From Angiostrongylus vasorum (lineage: Eukaryota; Nematoda; Chromadorea; Rhabditida; Metastrongylidae), in NCBI GenBank assembly GCA_018806985.1, contig JADANN010000183.1, forward strand, positions 434,001-498,000: a stretch of DNA of 64,000 bases, written 5' to 3'. Positions within the stretch are counted from its first letter, which is position 1, and each line of letters opens with the position of its first letter. The position numbers were made by a program, and so were the translations under genes. Positions 32,053 to 45,000 of the stretch are shown piece after piece. The notes below the pieces were generated by a model. The model saw only the letters and a list, made by a program, of their open reading frames with translations. It was not told the DNA's origin and ran no database searches.

Positions 32053-32494
32053 CTTTATGCTGTTGCTAGTTTCCAGATACCCTACGAATGTGTGTTTAAT
32101 ATTTGAATCGGATAAGTCTTTTCTGAAACCGAGAATTCGGAGAGAATTAGCCAAGCCAAAATACACGTCGGTGCTTTGCTCCAATAGGGCTATCTCGTTC
32201 AGCTATTTCTGTGATCCATGTTTTTCCAAATCTGGCACTAATGAGTTCGCAAGCCGTTTTTTTCTTACACTTTAAGTTTATAGAGGTTTAAAGGTACAAC
32301 TAAACTAGCACATCTTGGTGATTTATGCGAAAGCTTCAATCTCCTTATTGGTTACTATTAATTTATTCCACTTCATCGCAAAATCTCTTCGAGCGCATAA
32401 CTTTAGCTCTTCTTGAGGTCATCGATCGCATCAAAATCCTCCTAATAACTCCCAAGGCCGACTTTCTATAAACTCGCCAGGATTAATCGTATAT

Positions 32495-32539
32495 CGACGT
32501 ATATATATATGTACATATATATATATATATATGTATATA

Positions 32540-32579
<40 letters not shown>

Positions 32580-32592
32580 TGTACATATATTC
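32495..32592. repeat. TA-rich microsatellite with TATATG variants
   Basis: Alternating TA runs interrupted by TGTACATA and TGTATA. Confidence 0.85.
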
Positions 32593-32849
32593 TTGCGGAC
32601 TGTCTTTGTTGAGTTGATGCGAGGTTGGTAAAAGTTGTCGTTCTCGTTGTCTTTGTCGTCATCGTTGATGTTGTTTTCGTTTTAACTTCTGTTTATTGCC
32701 TACTATTTTTTCATGGCAAAGCATCATGTGAAATGCTAAGATATGAGCAAACTCGGAGTTTCAAATGATCTTTGAGCCCTGGATTTGTCATGCTGTGCGG
32801 TAGGAAAATAGTAGGAAGTAAATGAAAGTTAAAACGTTGCGATTTCTAT

Positions 32850-32937
32850 TCCAGCTGCAGCCTAACTGGGTTCAATGCCGATTTGTTCTTCCCCAGATCA
32901 TTCCCGTTGACAGGTGATTGCTGATAGCACCACAAGA
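32850..32937. mobile_element. Fold-back repeat E fragment directly upstream of the BED/hAT gene start
   Basis: GCAGCCTAACTGGGTTCAAT to GACAGGTGATTGCTGATAGC matches the outer part of repeat E. It ends about 20 nt before the first coding exon. Confidence 0.6.
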
Positions 32938-32957
32938 GTAAAAAACTGGCTTAGAGA

Positions 32958-33015
32958 ATGGCAAAGCAAGGGTTTCGGTTGGTGGACTGGAAAGCACATG
33001 AGCCACCGGAAAAGG
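32958..33015 (+). CDS. BED/hAT gene exon 1 (start)
   Basis: ATG with an in-frame TAG two codons upstream. Nineteen codons ([19 protein letters not shown]) plus G, donor GTAATC. CTGGCTTAG ends three bases before the ATG and could be a trans-splice acceptor. Confidence 0.6.
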
Positions 33016-36000
33016 GTAATCGTAGGTTTATGGCCCACATGAGGTTCCGAGTTCTTTTTCATTTTCCAGCTTCCCTGTTTTTATTTCGGTTTATCACTGA
33101 TTATTCGTTCTCGATTATTAACCTCAATAATTCGACCGCCTAATCTTGTTGATGCGTAATCTCAGTTGTAGAAGTGCAATGTACAACAACCACTTCATCG
33201 TCTCAGGGTCACCCAAATTTAGGAAAATCAAGTATCAATTTCGATGCGCTTAATCTACGGCAGACTCTATTGAGTTCTTAATGGTTATCTTACTCCCTTG
33301 TTGCATTTAAAAATTTGCGTCGTAATACCAAAACTGGCAGCGTATGTATTTATCGAGCAAAGTGGCGCGCAAAAAGCGGCTTTCTGAGGATGGTTGGAGA
33401 CCGAACAAATGCTTACGTTAGTTATTCGTTGATTGACGGCTTTGTAGTTGTTAAAGATGAATGGATAATGAAATCAAAATGTTAGCGGCCCAAACCCGTG
33501 AGGTAATTCTTGATAAAATTCAGAAATCCAAAAATTAATCTGAAGGACGAATCTCTCACTTTCACCTTAGCGCCATATCTCAAAGTAGTTTTTTTTAAAT
33601 ATTTGAAGTGGGTTTTATCTATCGTCCTGTGTGGAAAGCGTGCGGGTGGTCTTACTCTTTTGCAAAGGAAGCGGTTAGTACTTTTTAATAGATTAAATTG
33701 TGTACATTGGGTGTTTAACGTTAAATATGAATAACACACCCAAGTTCTGAAGAAGGCTAAGTCGTTGAAATGTTGGTTATCGGAAATCGAAATCATGGCT
33801 TAACAATCTCGTATCGGATCATCAAATACAGTTTGTGGAAATAGAATGATTTAGTTAATAGGGAGTTTTACAAACCTCTTTTGAAATTTTGAAATGATAT
33901 TTGGAAATATCTTAGAAAAAAAAGGGCTGGGAAAGTAGACAGAGTTGGTGACAATGTGATCCGGAACGTTTTTAAGAAGTTGCTTAGATTTTTTTAAACA
34001 GACATTACAGTATAACCCATATTTATTGAAATCGTTTTTGTATTCGACACTGATATTCGGACTATGATCAGTCATTATTGTTATTGGAGGGATTTTTTGA
34101 ATATTGTCATTGTGGTGAAATATTGTGAACAATATGTGATTTGTTTTTTACTTCCTCTTTTTTGCCTAGCATTATTGCTCCGAAATAGTTTGAACGTTGG
34201 ACGAGAACAGTTTCAACATTGATTGTGACAAGTTCTATTGTTCTTAGTGCTTCGAGAACAGCATACTGTGTTGTCAAACGTATAGCTTCCCATCGTTGGG
34301 ATTTTTCAAGCGTTGGTTTTAATTTTTTCTCAACTTGAGAAAAAGTGAAGTAAAATTTCAGGATTTTTCAGTTTTCTTGATAAAGTGGAAAAATGAAGAA
34401 TCGATGAAAGAAGAAAAAGTCTGGGGAAAATATGATGTCTAAACGAGCTACAACTTGAGACCGTTGTAATCATCATCGAATACAATACTAAAGAGATGAT
34501 TTTTACGTATGTTTAATAGCATAATACTCCTTTTATGCGTGCTTTAAAAATTCAGCAACTTTAGAGAACATTAGGCTATACTTCCCATCTCTTTGTAGAA
34601 GACTGAGTTTCACTTTACTTTTTGCATTTTTGTTGTCTTTCGTCTTCTAATTAAACGTTATTGACGTATGCGATCCTGCCAGTTATCACTACGATTCACT
34701 TCTGTTTTCTTCACATCGTCTTCTTCTCGATTGATTTGAAGATGATTTTTATGTATATTTGACGGTCTGACGCAGTTATCTCTATTTCGGTCTTTGTACG
34801 TCTATGTAAAATTCAAGTTGGTTATATTTTATATTCTAGCCAAGCTGTCTGCTCCAGAAGACTCGGCGCGTGGTGCTTCACGGCCGCGGAACCGCTCATT
34901 AAAGGTACGGTAGTCGGTGAGCCAGTGTGATAATAGAGTAAGAGGAAACCATGTGTTGACTAACCCTAGTATTTCAATGGGATTTCTCGTATTTGTTTAT
35001 CAGAAGACTAGTGAAGAACTTATTACATAGGTTTTCATTGAGTGAAGATATCTGTCGTTTTTCAGAGAACTACTTTTTTTTTTTTGTTTGGTCACAGAAT
35101 TTCATCTGGGATTGTTTTTAGGGATATGTTACGGTAATGTAGTTCAACCAAACGCATAACTGTTGCACATTTTTAAGCTCAGTTTTCTAACCGTATGTGA
35201 ATGAGAAAAATTTAAAAAATCCGATATCCGATTGGGTAGGTTATTTAGTGTCTAAGATGCTAAGGCAGTTTTCTAAAAAAAACATCTTAAGCTTGAGAAT
35301 CTAGCAATTCATTATAAAGGCCAGATTTGCATTTAGTCGCCACTTATGTTGCCTGATAAAGTCGAATGCATAGCTCATTTCTTAGAATTGATCAACGCTT
35401 TATCCTTTATCATTTTCTGAAAATCTCTCCAATTAAGTCAACCAAGACCACATCCCGTCAGTGTTGTGAAGTTGGAGCCGATGTTCTCTGAGGTCAGCTC
35501 GCTGACTCTGATCTGTAAAGACTGCTAGCTATTTGTGACGATTATCTGGGGAACGTCCTAATGCGGCCATTCCGAGATGCGGGCTAGAATCTGCTCGATC
35601 ATCTTTAGACGGCATTCATGAAGAAGACGAATTCTTGAAGTGGCAGCTGTACCCACACAGAAATCCGAAGAATTTTTATGGACGAATAATGCAGGAAAAA
35701 TGGAATGAATGAAAGATTTTTTTGGATCTGCACAGTATGTGATTTCGTGTAAAATAAATAAACAATTGCCAACCACACCATACAGTTTGCGGAATTTTGT
35801 AGCGCAGTGGTTAAAAGTTCTTTGGAATATACAAAGGGTCGTTTTTCCAATTCATTGTCCAGGACTAACCAAGCTCTTCATTCCTCCGGGTTGGCGTATC
35901 GATACCAGACTTCTTTAGGTGGATAAAAATACTAACTCAGTACGTCGCCAGGCTCTAACAGGCAGTGTAAGCCATATTTGTATACTTCCTTCATCCTAAA

Positions 36001-39000
36001 CCGTTTTTGTTATGTAGCAATGTTATGGGACTTTCACGTTGAAGATTTCCAAATTGCCTCCCATTGTTCTTCAAGTATGCAGAGCTCCCTTATCTTAGTT
36101 GATATCGCTAGTTTAAAAAAGTGACTTTACTATAACTTTTTTTAGGATCTATTCTGTTTCAAACATTTCCACTAGTAAAACTCCATTATGTAGAACTGTA
36201 AACGAAACGGACAGTCCTTTCTCTTAACACTATTTCGGCTTTTTTTTGATTTTCGTTATTTAGAAGTCGGCTGCGGTACAAGATGATGAGCCGTCGCTAC
36301 TTGAGATGGGAAGACGAGCGTCTTCGTTTGACACCTGTCAAGCGTCCACCGTTAAAGCATCGCCTTGTAAGTGATTTGAGCCACTATCAATCACAGTAAT
36401 TTCTACACTCAATGTCCTTAGCTTAGGCAGCATGTGTATTCCTTCGTTTTCTCTTCCATCTTTTGTTGTTGCCTCTGTCTCACCCTCTTTCTCTACATCT
36501 CTCTGTCTGTCTTTCTCTCTGTCTGTTTGTCTCTGTCGCTTCTCCCTTTTCGCTTTCTAAATCGTATGTTTAGTCAAATACATCGGTGTTACAAAATGCT
36601 ACAACCCACCACGGTCGTGTTTGGCTTCAGTGCCGGTGTTTTATATTCATATGAAGCTCACAAAAGCTCGCTAAAGTCCATGATAGTCGGTGATCGTGCT
36701 ACCCTATGATTCTAACAGCATCCTTTAGCTTTACTCGTCTACATGAATGATTTGTTGTCACTCGCGCCAGCACCGTGTGGATGAGTTCAAGTCGCCAGTA
36801 TTAACCACATATTAACCGAAGTGTTTCGCCTGTTCGCTTTTTCAGCACTACGACCAGCGTCGTTCGATTCACGAATGTCGGCATTTTCGCCGGTGGACGT
36901 GCCACGATTGCTTGTTCACTCACCTGCGTCGCCTCTCACTATGGAACCACCACCGCCGCATACGACCGACAGTCGTTTGCTTACCGTTCCGTCACCGGAC
37001 TATCGAAAACTCTCTTGTGAGTACTAACATCGTCCTGAATGAGCTTGACAACAAGCGCTAACCTCATTGTTTCTATTCAATGAAGATTTTCTATGTACAC
37101 TGATGCCTATGGAGTATCCTGTTGAGATGTTAGGTGGAGAAGATAATCTTGAAAAATAGTTTTTACTCAGCTATGAAATAGCTCATGACCCTAGCTTTTT
37201 TTGAATCGACGTGAGAAGTAACTTTTTGTGCGCTTATTTTTGTGTTTAGTCTACGTATCTGTAAAGCGCAAGCCATGGCGATGTAAATACCAGTTTTTTC
37301 TTGCTTTCCAAAATGTACTTGGTCTAGGCAGCTTAGCTTTAACAGAACATTAGGAACTTTATGTATGTTTTGGTTGATAAGCCTTTAATCACTATCAATG
37401 TCATTTTCATTTGGCTTTTTCTTCGCGTTTTTCCTCATAGTCCATAAAGTGCCTTAGATGAACTGTATTATTACTCGCTTTTAACGCACTAGCCATAATA
37501 TGTACTACTGGAGAACGTTTAAGCTTTTCTGCACAACTCATGGTATCTAAGCACTTAGCCGCATTCGCAAAATGAGAATTCAAAAAAAAAGTTATTCACC
37601 AGTATTCGATCTCGTTCCATTAACCAAGGTGAAACGATATCGCTCGATGATTGTGGCTTAGATTCTGTTGTGCAGAAGGTTCTTTCGGGCCCTTTGGAAT
37701 TTATCGTAGAAATCATACAGTAGTCGTTCATAGGTACTAAAGTTTCACATGTTTATATTTTTCCTTCTGTATTCACACGACGAGTGGCTATAAAGTTCGT
37801 CTAAATACGCTGTAATTTTTTTCTGTAATGAAAGAATACCAATTTCTCTGTACTTTAAGAATGTTTCACGTTTGTAGGTGAATCGCCGAAAGCGAATGAC
37901 TACATCACGATGGGTTTGGCTCCGGCAATTCTCGGTCAGTTGACGGCAATCGCGTCAACGATGATGACGCCGAGTAGTAGCACAATGGACGATGTGAAAC
38001 CGTCGCCAATTATTCAAGTACGAGTAGTAACAGTTACAATTTACCCACCTCTTCTAAATTTCGTACAGAAAACCGCTAAAGTCTACATTCCTGATTCGAA
38101 TTCCGTCAGGAACTATTCAGCCGTCTCCGTTAGCTCGAGGATCGTCAAGTGCCTTACACTTTTGTTGTGAGGTGCTTTCATAGTCTTTGTCAAACAAGGG
38201 ACGTAGCAGTCCACTGTATTATGTCGTGGCAAAAGTCTACTGTTAATTGAGTTTCCGGATGGTTGGCTGGATTTTTAGCTTGACTGACCTAGCTGGAAAA
38301 TGAACCGCTTAATTATCCAGACCTCAAAAAGTGAATCTCCTAACCGTTATTAGATGATGAACCGTTATTGTATGTACTGATAGATAAATTTACTGAAACG
38401 TTTTATAAATGGGCTCAACGCTTTTGGTTTGTTTTTCTTAGCCGAATACGAAGATAAAATTTTTTAATGCCTCATATAAATGTCATTAAAAAACATCTAT
38501 TCGAAATTCTGGCAGAACTCCCCATGGAACTAGAGTTCGCTGTCGATTTATGAAGTAAAAGGAGTTCATAATTGAATAAACCAATTACTACATAGTTAAA
38601 TGTCTTTTATAATAGTTCCATTACATTGTCGAAACAGGTAGACCATCCTTTGCGGTGTAAAGGAATACGTAGGTATAAAACTTAAAGCCAAACAAAGCAC
38701 TCCGCTTAGCACGCATAGGACGCCAAAGCATGATGGACAAGGTTATGAAATAAATGTATGTTTTTTTTTCATTGACAAGCTGACTGTAGGTTATTGCAAA
38801 AGTTTTTATTCGGCGCTTTTATGTCCTTCAAAGGCACAATGATTTGGGTCTAGTGTTCACATTTGTTCCTTCTTCCGATGTAAGTCTCCGTAGTCGCATC
38901 GAATCGGTCTGTATGAGTGCAACACAGCTCGAAGAAAACAATCTCACTCAGCACTGCCGTAGTATAAAAGACGGTTTTTGAGTGATTTTCCACTGATAAA

Positions 39001-42000
39001 TATAAATATGGTCTCACACCTTACAAAGTGACTCACAAAAAAAGACGAAGTGGTCGAAACTTCAGCCATTGAATTACAAAAACAACTCGTATGAACAGCG
39101 CGTAGGCTCAACAAAGGCTGTTCATAAGATTACTTACTTAATTGGATGGCCCGTCTTCACTGGTTGTGCAGGCCTCAGTGTATTCTCTATTTTACTAGAG
39201 CTTTGCTGGTTTAGCCATTGTGGTACCCTGGAGTTCCGGGGTCAGCCTGGCCAAAGTCTGCCCTAGGTCTTCACCACCACAGGCAGTCACCGCTCTTGTA
39301 GATCAGAGGGAGATTTGCCACCACGCGATTAGTTTGATACTAGGACAGTGTTGGATCCTGGTAATGGTTTACTCTTAGGTGGGCTTTTTTAATGGAAACG
39401 GCGGTGATGAATCCCCCCCTCTGTATAAGCAACCCGACACCCAGGAACGCCTTTCCAGCGGCGATGAGGCGGTAAACCATTGAGAGGTTCATAAGGTACA
39501 AATTAATTATTGATGCCAAATTTCATGAAAAAATCGCTCTTTCGAATTTACACTGATAACCTTTTTTGATGGCGATCCATCAATCAGAAGTCGTTATTAT
39601 ATTAGCTGGTTTATAACGAAGTATGGGCGTTTGTAGCGGAGTGGCTAGAGGTGCTCTGCATTGTACAATTCGACAATTCGCCGTTGGTTTGATCCCACGC
39701 CCAGCGGTTACCATGCATCCCTACCATCCTTGGTCGGGAAATCGATACCAGATTTGTCTGGGACCAACTCACTGCTTCTAATGCACATGGGGACTCTATG
39801 GCACGGTCATTCATTAGCAGTATTCAAGGAAGGATTGACCCGACTAGCATTCGACAATATTCACTACGAAGACGAAAATCGTTAAGTAACATTTAAACCC
39901 ACGTTCAAAGTTTTCTGAAGAACTTCGTGGCTCGTGTATGCAAGGAGTAGAATCAAATGCAAGAAATTCTGTGATCTGCCCATCATGATATGATGGGGTC
40001 ATATGAAAAATAAGCGAGGTAGTTGTTCTAAAGATGGGCTTTCGTTTAACCTGGTTTAACCTCGAATGTCCAGTTTTTTCTTTCTGGGAAAAATTATGGA
40101 GCGCAATTCGCCATCCTTGCACACGAATTTGAAACTTCAGCGCACAAAACTCTGGAGACGTTTGATATAAAAGTGCAGTGATAAACCGCAACAATGAGTG
40201 CTTCGTTTTCACACATGACCTCCTGCAACATCTCAGACTGATAATTTAACGCGAGAGAGGCACATTCCTCATCCATGTGAGCCCAGTTCGTGTGCATGAA
40301 TAGATGTATGACTTACGAGAAAAAAAAAGGGTGTTTAGAAGAAGCTCTCTCTTGAGCGATTGAGGTTTATTTTCTGAGCTTATCGTGTTCCTGTATTTGA
40401 AAGTATTTGGTTGGTACACTGCATAAATACGACCTTTTCCAAGCCCTGTAGAAGACAAAATCCGCTCAACCATAAGACATTGTGAAATAAATCCGATATT
40501 AATGGAACTCTGTCTGTTTGTTGAGAAAACAACTCAATTCCGATAAAGCTAGTAGAGTGCTCCAATTTTATCACAAATTGGAACGTTGGGGTCTTTCATA
40601 GATTCAGAATTTCACGTTCGTTTCATTTATGATGGTTAATCAGTGAGTGGGATGGTATTCACACGAATTGTTCTGTTAATTAAAGAAACTATAGGGAATA
40701 GTCCACGGACCTCCCTTATATAAGGGATCTCGAGCCGGTTAGTGGCGAGGCTACGTGGCGCGTCCCCAGGTGGCGGATAGGGGGTTAATTGCGGACCAAA
40801 AGCGACCTTTTCCTTCCCTGAGACGCAGGTAGGTCCAGGGGATGGACTCCCTATTTCTGCTGCACCGATTTGGCACATACTTTCCGAATTTGCTAGGGAT
40901 ATTCATGCATGCGTGTGTGGGTGCGTTCTCGCCTATGCGAATTGTATTCCACGAGTCAATTCGGCCAAAAGCCTGCAATCAAGCGACAGGGAAGTATACG
41001 GGAGGCGGTTAGAAGTCGCCTCCAACAAATAAGCTCCATGTCCACCATGGGAGAGCCTGGCAAGCTACCCGTGAGTATACCCAGCCCCCCACGTTCAGAG
41101 CGCCGACAAGCTATACGTGGGTATCAAGAAATGCTAAAACACAGTAAAAATAAAACGGGCCTCATTCCCGTGACCCCGAAAGAGCCCCCCGAATTTCGCA
41201 GCGTTGGGTAGGACGAGTACGGAGAGGCTGCTGAAAATCTTAGGGCTAATGGAAGCTGCCTGGATTACAAAGAACTATGGTGACGATCTGTACCCTACAA
41301 TGCACGTACACTTGCATCCCCGAGTCCTCGATAGAAGACTTGCTCATGCAAGCAAGAAGGATAAGGTGCGACGTCATCGGCCTGGCCGAGACGAGAAGAC
41401 GCCACCCATTCAACGCCGTCTATGACACCGGAGAAAGAACTGTTCCTCGGAAACATGCGACTGTAGAGGAGTCGGCGGCGTCGGCGTTCTCGTCAACACG
41501 AGTTTGTCCATGAACATTGATTCATTCGAACAGCTTACAATCCGAATCGGACGTTTACGATAAAAAGATGTGGATCAATACCGGCCTTGACAATCTTCGT
41601 CGTTTACGACCCGACATCAAACTATGACGAAGAAGAAGTCGAAACGTTCTATATGGACTTGGAGAAGTTCTACAGAGAAGGCCATACATTCTTGAAGGTT
41701 ATCATTGGAGATTTCAACGCCCAGATTGCACCAAGAAAAACGTCTGAAGAACGGCACATTGGGGCCCATGGATTCGAATGGAACGAGCAGGGTGGGCGGC
41801 TATCTCAGTTTATCATGACGGCTATGACCACTCATGATAACTCGCAACTCCAGAAGCCCCACCCTCAACGCTGGACGTGAGAGTCTCCCAACGGAGAGTA
41901 CCATAACGAAATAGACCACATAATAGTAAATAGAAGGTTTTGCCTAACCGATGTCGCTGGTATCCCAAAATTCTACACGGGATCAGACCACAATCTCCTT

Positions 42001-45000
42001 CGTGCAAGATTCTATTTCTCGCGGAAAGGAGAAAAAAACCGCTAAATTCAAAAACCGAGGTCCCAGAACCACCGTAAACTGGGACTTATTCAGTTCATTA
42101 TTCGGCTGTTGGGAAGATGCCGTTCTCGACAATATCGACGAGTAATACGAAAGGCTCATTCAACGTCAATTAGGGCACCAAGGTAATTGCACTCCGACGC
42201 CTAGGCGGAACAGTTACAGCGTCCAGAAAGGCAATGGAGAAAATCATACACGAATACTACTCAGATCTCTTCGATAGCCACGTCCACCTCCCATTATATG
42301 AAAAAAAGGAGGATGGATATGTTGTACCACCGGTTCTCCATTCCGAAAACCGGCATGCCATTTCGTCGGTGAAAAATCGAATAACACCAGGTCCGGACAG
42401 GATAAGACGAGAACACCAGAAGAAACTTCCGCCAGTCCTCGTTAACACACTGGCTAGGCTCTTCACACGTTACCTGTCTGAATGCAAGGTCCCTGTTCAG
42501 TGGAAGAGCAGCAAGAGCGTGTTATTGTTGAAGAAGTGTGATCTACACGATATAGGCAACTATCGCGCAATCTGCTTGCTAGTCTGTCGTCTACAAACTT
42601 TTCGCTCGAGTCATCCTAAACGGGATTGACAGAACACTGGACGAAGGACAGTCATGTTAGCAAGCAGGGTTTCGAAAAGGATTTAGTACGACGGACCATA
42701 TCCACGCGATAACAAGACTCATTGAAAGTATAGCGAGAGTTCAAAAGGCCCATCTCTGCTTTCACTTTCATCGATTTACAGAAGGCCTTTGATTCAATTG
42801 AGATAGAGGCAGTCATGGAAACCCTTGACAGTCAAGAAGTTCTTACTCAGTACATAAAGATTCTTCGTGAGCTGTACAAAAATTCCACAACCAAGGTATC
42901 ACCATTCTACGACGATATTATCGTTGACATCAAAACAGGAGTGAGGCAAGGCGATACCATCTTGCCAAATTTATTTACCGCCGCCCTCCAGAACGTCATG
43001 CGATTGCAATGGGATAATATGCGAGTGAAAATCGATGGTCGGCAGTTACGCCATCTTCGCTTTGCTAATGACATCGTCCTTATAACACCAAACATTAACC
43101 AAGCGGAACTTATGCTTGCCGACTTTGTCAAAGCTTGTGGAAGGATTGGTTTTCGACTAAATCTCACAAAAACGATGTTCATGAGGAACGCATTGGTTTC
43201 TATGCCCCCATTCGCGCTTAACGGAACGAATATCTCCTAATTCTCCAGTTATGTTTATCTAGGTCGGGAAATCAATATGATGAACGACTTAGCTCCAGAG
43301 TTGAGCAGAATGAAACGAGCGCCTTGGGGAGCTTTTAAGAACATCGAGGATGTAGTGTAGAGAACAAAGAACACTCGGCTCCGTGCCCACCTTTTCGACT
43401 CAACGGTACTTCCTGCCCTAAACGTATGCGTCAGAAACCTGGTCGCTGCGTAAGTAGGATGGAAGATCAATCAGCGTTATCGAACGCGCAGTCGATAGGA
43501 CAATGCTAGGAGTATCTCCTTTTACACAAATAAGAGATGGGATTCGAGGCTCCGAAAAATCAAAGGTGCCGTTCTATACTCTAACAGTCGAAGATGAGGT
43601 GGGACAGACACGCAATGCGTATGAATGACAACCGATGGTCAAGAGCCGTTAGTGAATGGATTCCTCGGTATGTCAAACGTACTGCAGGAAGACCACCGAT
43701 CCCATGGTCGGATTTCTTCACGAAGAGCCTACAAGGAAGATATGATGCTCGACGAGTACCTAGAACGAGCAGAACCCACTGGGTACTCTTGCGCGCGACA
43801 TGGAAAAATGGAAGATTTACTAGCGTCCGCTTGAGTCACTAGGCGATCAACAGGACTACAGGTGATATAGGTGATAGGGAATAGTTCCAGTTAGTGAAAA
43901 TACAACATAAAAATTTAATGAAAATTTCTCTAGTAAGGAGAATTATCCGCTCTTAAAATCGCTTGTAATCCGGAATTCTTCAGTCTTGTCATTGGCTTTA
44001 CTTGTTTATTATTGTTCATTCATTTAGTAGTTATTTCATTACTTTTTATTTATTTATGTGTTATTTATTTATGCTTTTTTTATTTTTTTGTTTCCTTCAG
44101 TTTTCTACAAATCGATTTCGGCAGTGAATCAGTGGATATGAAATATTTATAACGAAATAGATTTAGCAAGAAAAAACGATAATGTACGCACGTTCGAGCT
44201 CACCTTATCTAGTTCTGCATATTGTTGTGTTTTGTGTTTTTTCTGCTTTTCAAAATTTACTAGGAAGGACCTTAGTAAATCTCGGGCATACAATCGCTTG
44301 GCAAGTTCTCTACACTCCGTTGCTGTACTCTTTCGTAAAGCTCTTTGCGTAGATCAATCCCTGTGGGCGCGCCATGCCTTCGACTTCACTAAGCATCGTT
44401 GGAGGAGATTTATTGCATATCTGGCCTTTACAATAACTCACGCGTTATCCTACCGATATATCGAGCCAGTGCTGCTGTCCTCTCAGACAACTCTGGTACC
44501 AATTTGCCGACCCTGGAGGGATGGAAGGCTTGATGGGCTTTGAACGCTGGGATCGATTCCATGTGTATTGCAGGGCGCATCCGATCACTGCGCTACTCTT
44601 TCATACGAATTCAAATCCGCGAGTTTAAAATCTTTCTTGATCATTTTGTAATGTCGTGTTGATTTAATGATTTATTGATATGACCCGATTTTACGAACGG
44701 CTACCAGGACTTCGTATTTTGTTCGTTGTTTAGTATGGTTAGCCCAGGAAGGTTTTCGGATCTGAGTGTTGGTTCGGTGGCTACTTGAGGATTTTGTCTT
44801 CTTCATGAATACTATTTACAGCATGTCGAGGGAGATTTCTTTCTCGGAATCCCAAAAGCTCTATTACAATCCTGATTCTTCATCGCAGGCAATTGCATGC
44901 CATCCTTTATGGATAGGAGGGATGTCTTCTCAAAGAAGTCTGGCACTAATTTAGCGAGCTCGGAGTGATGAAGGCCTGGACGGTCTGGTACGGGACCGAA

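Noticed and set aside
36434..36709. Hydrophobic 91-codon ORF
   Set aside because: It is produced by CT-rich simple sequence inside an intron of the BED/hAT gene.
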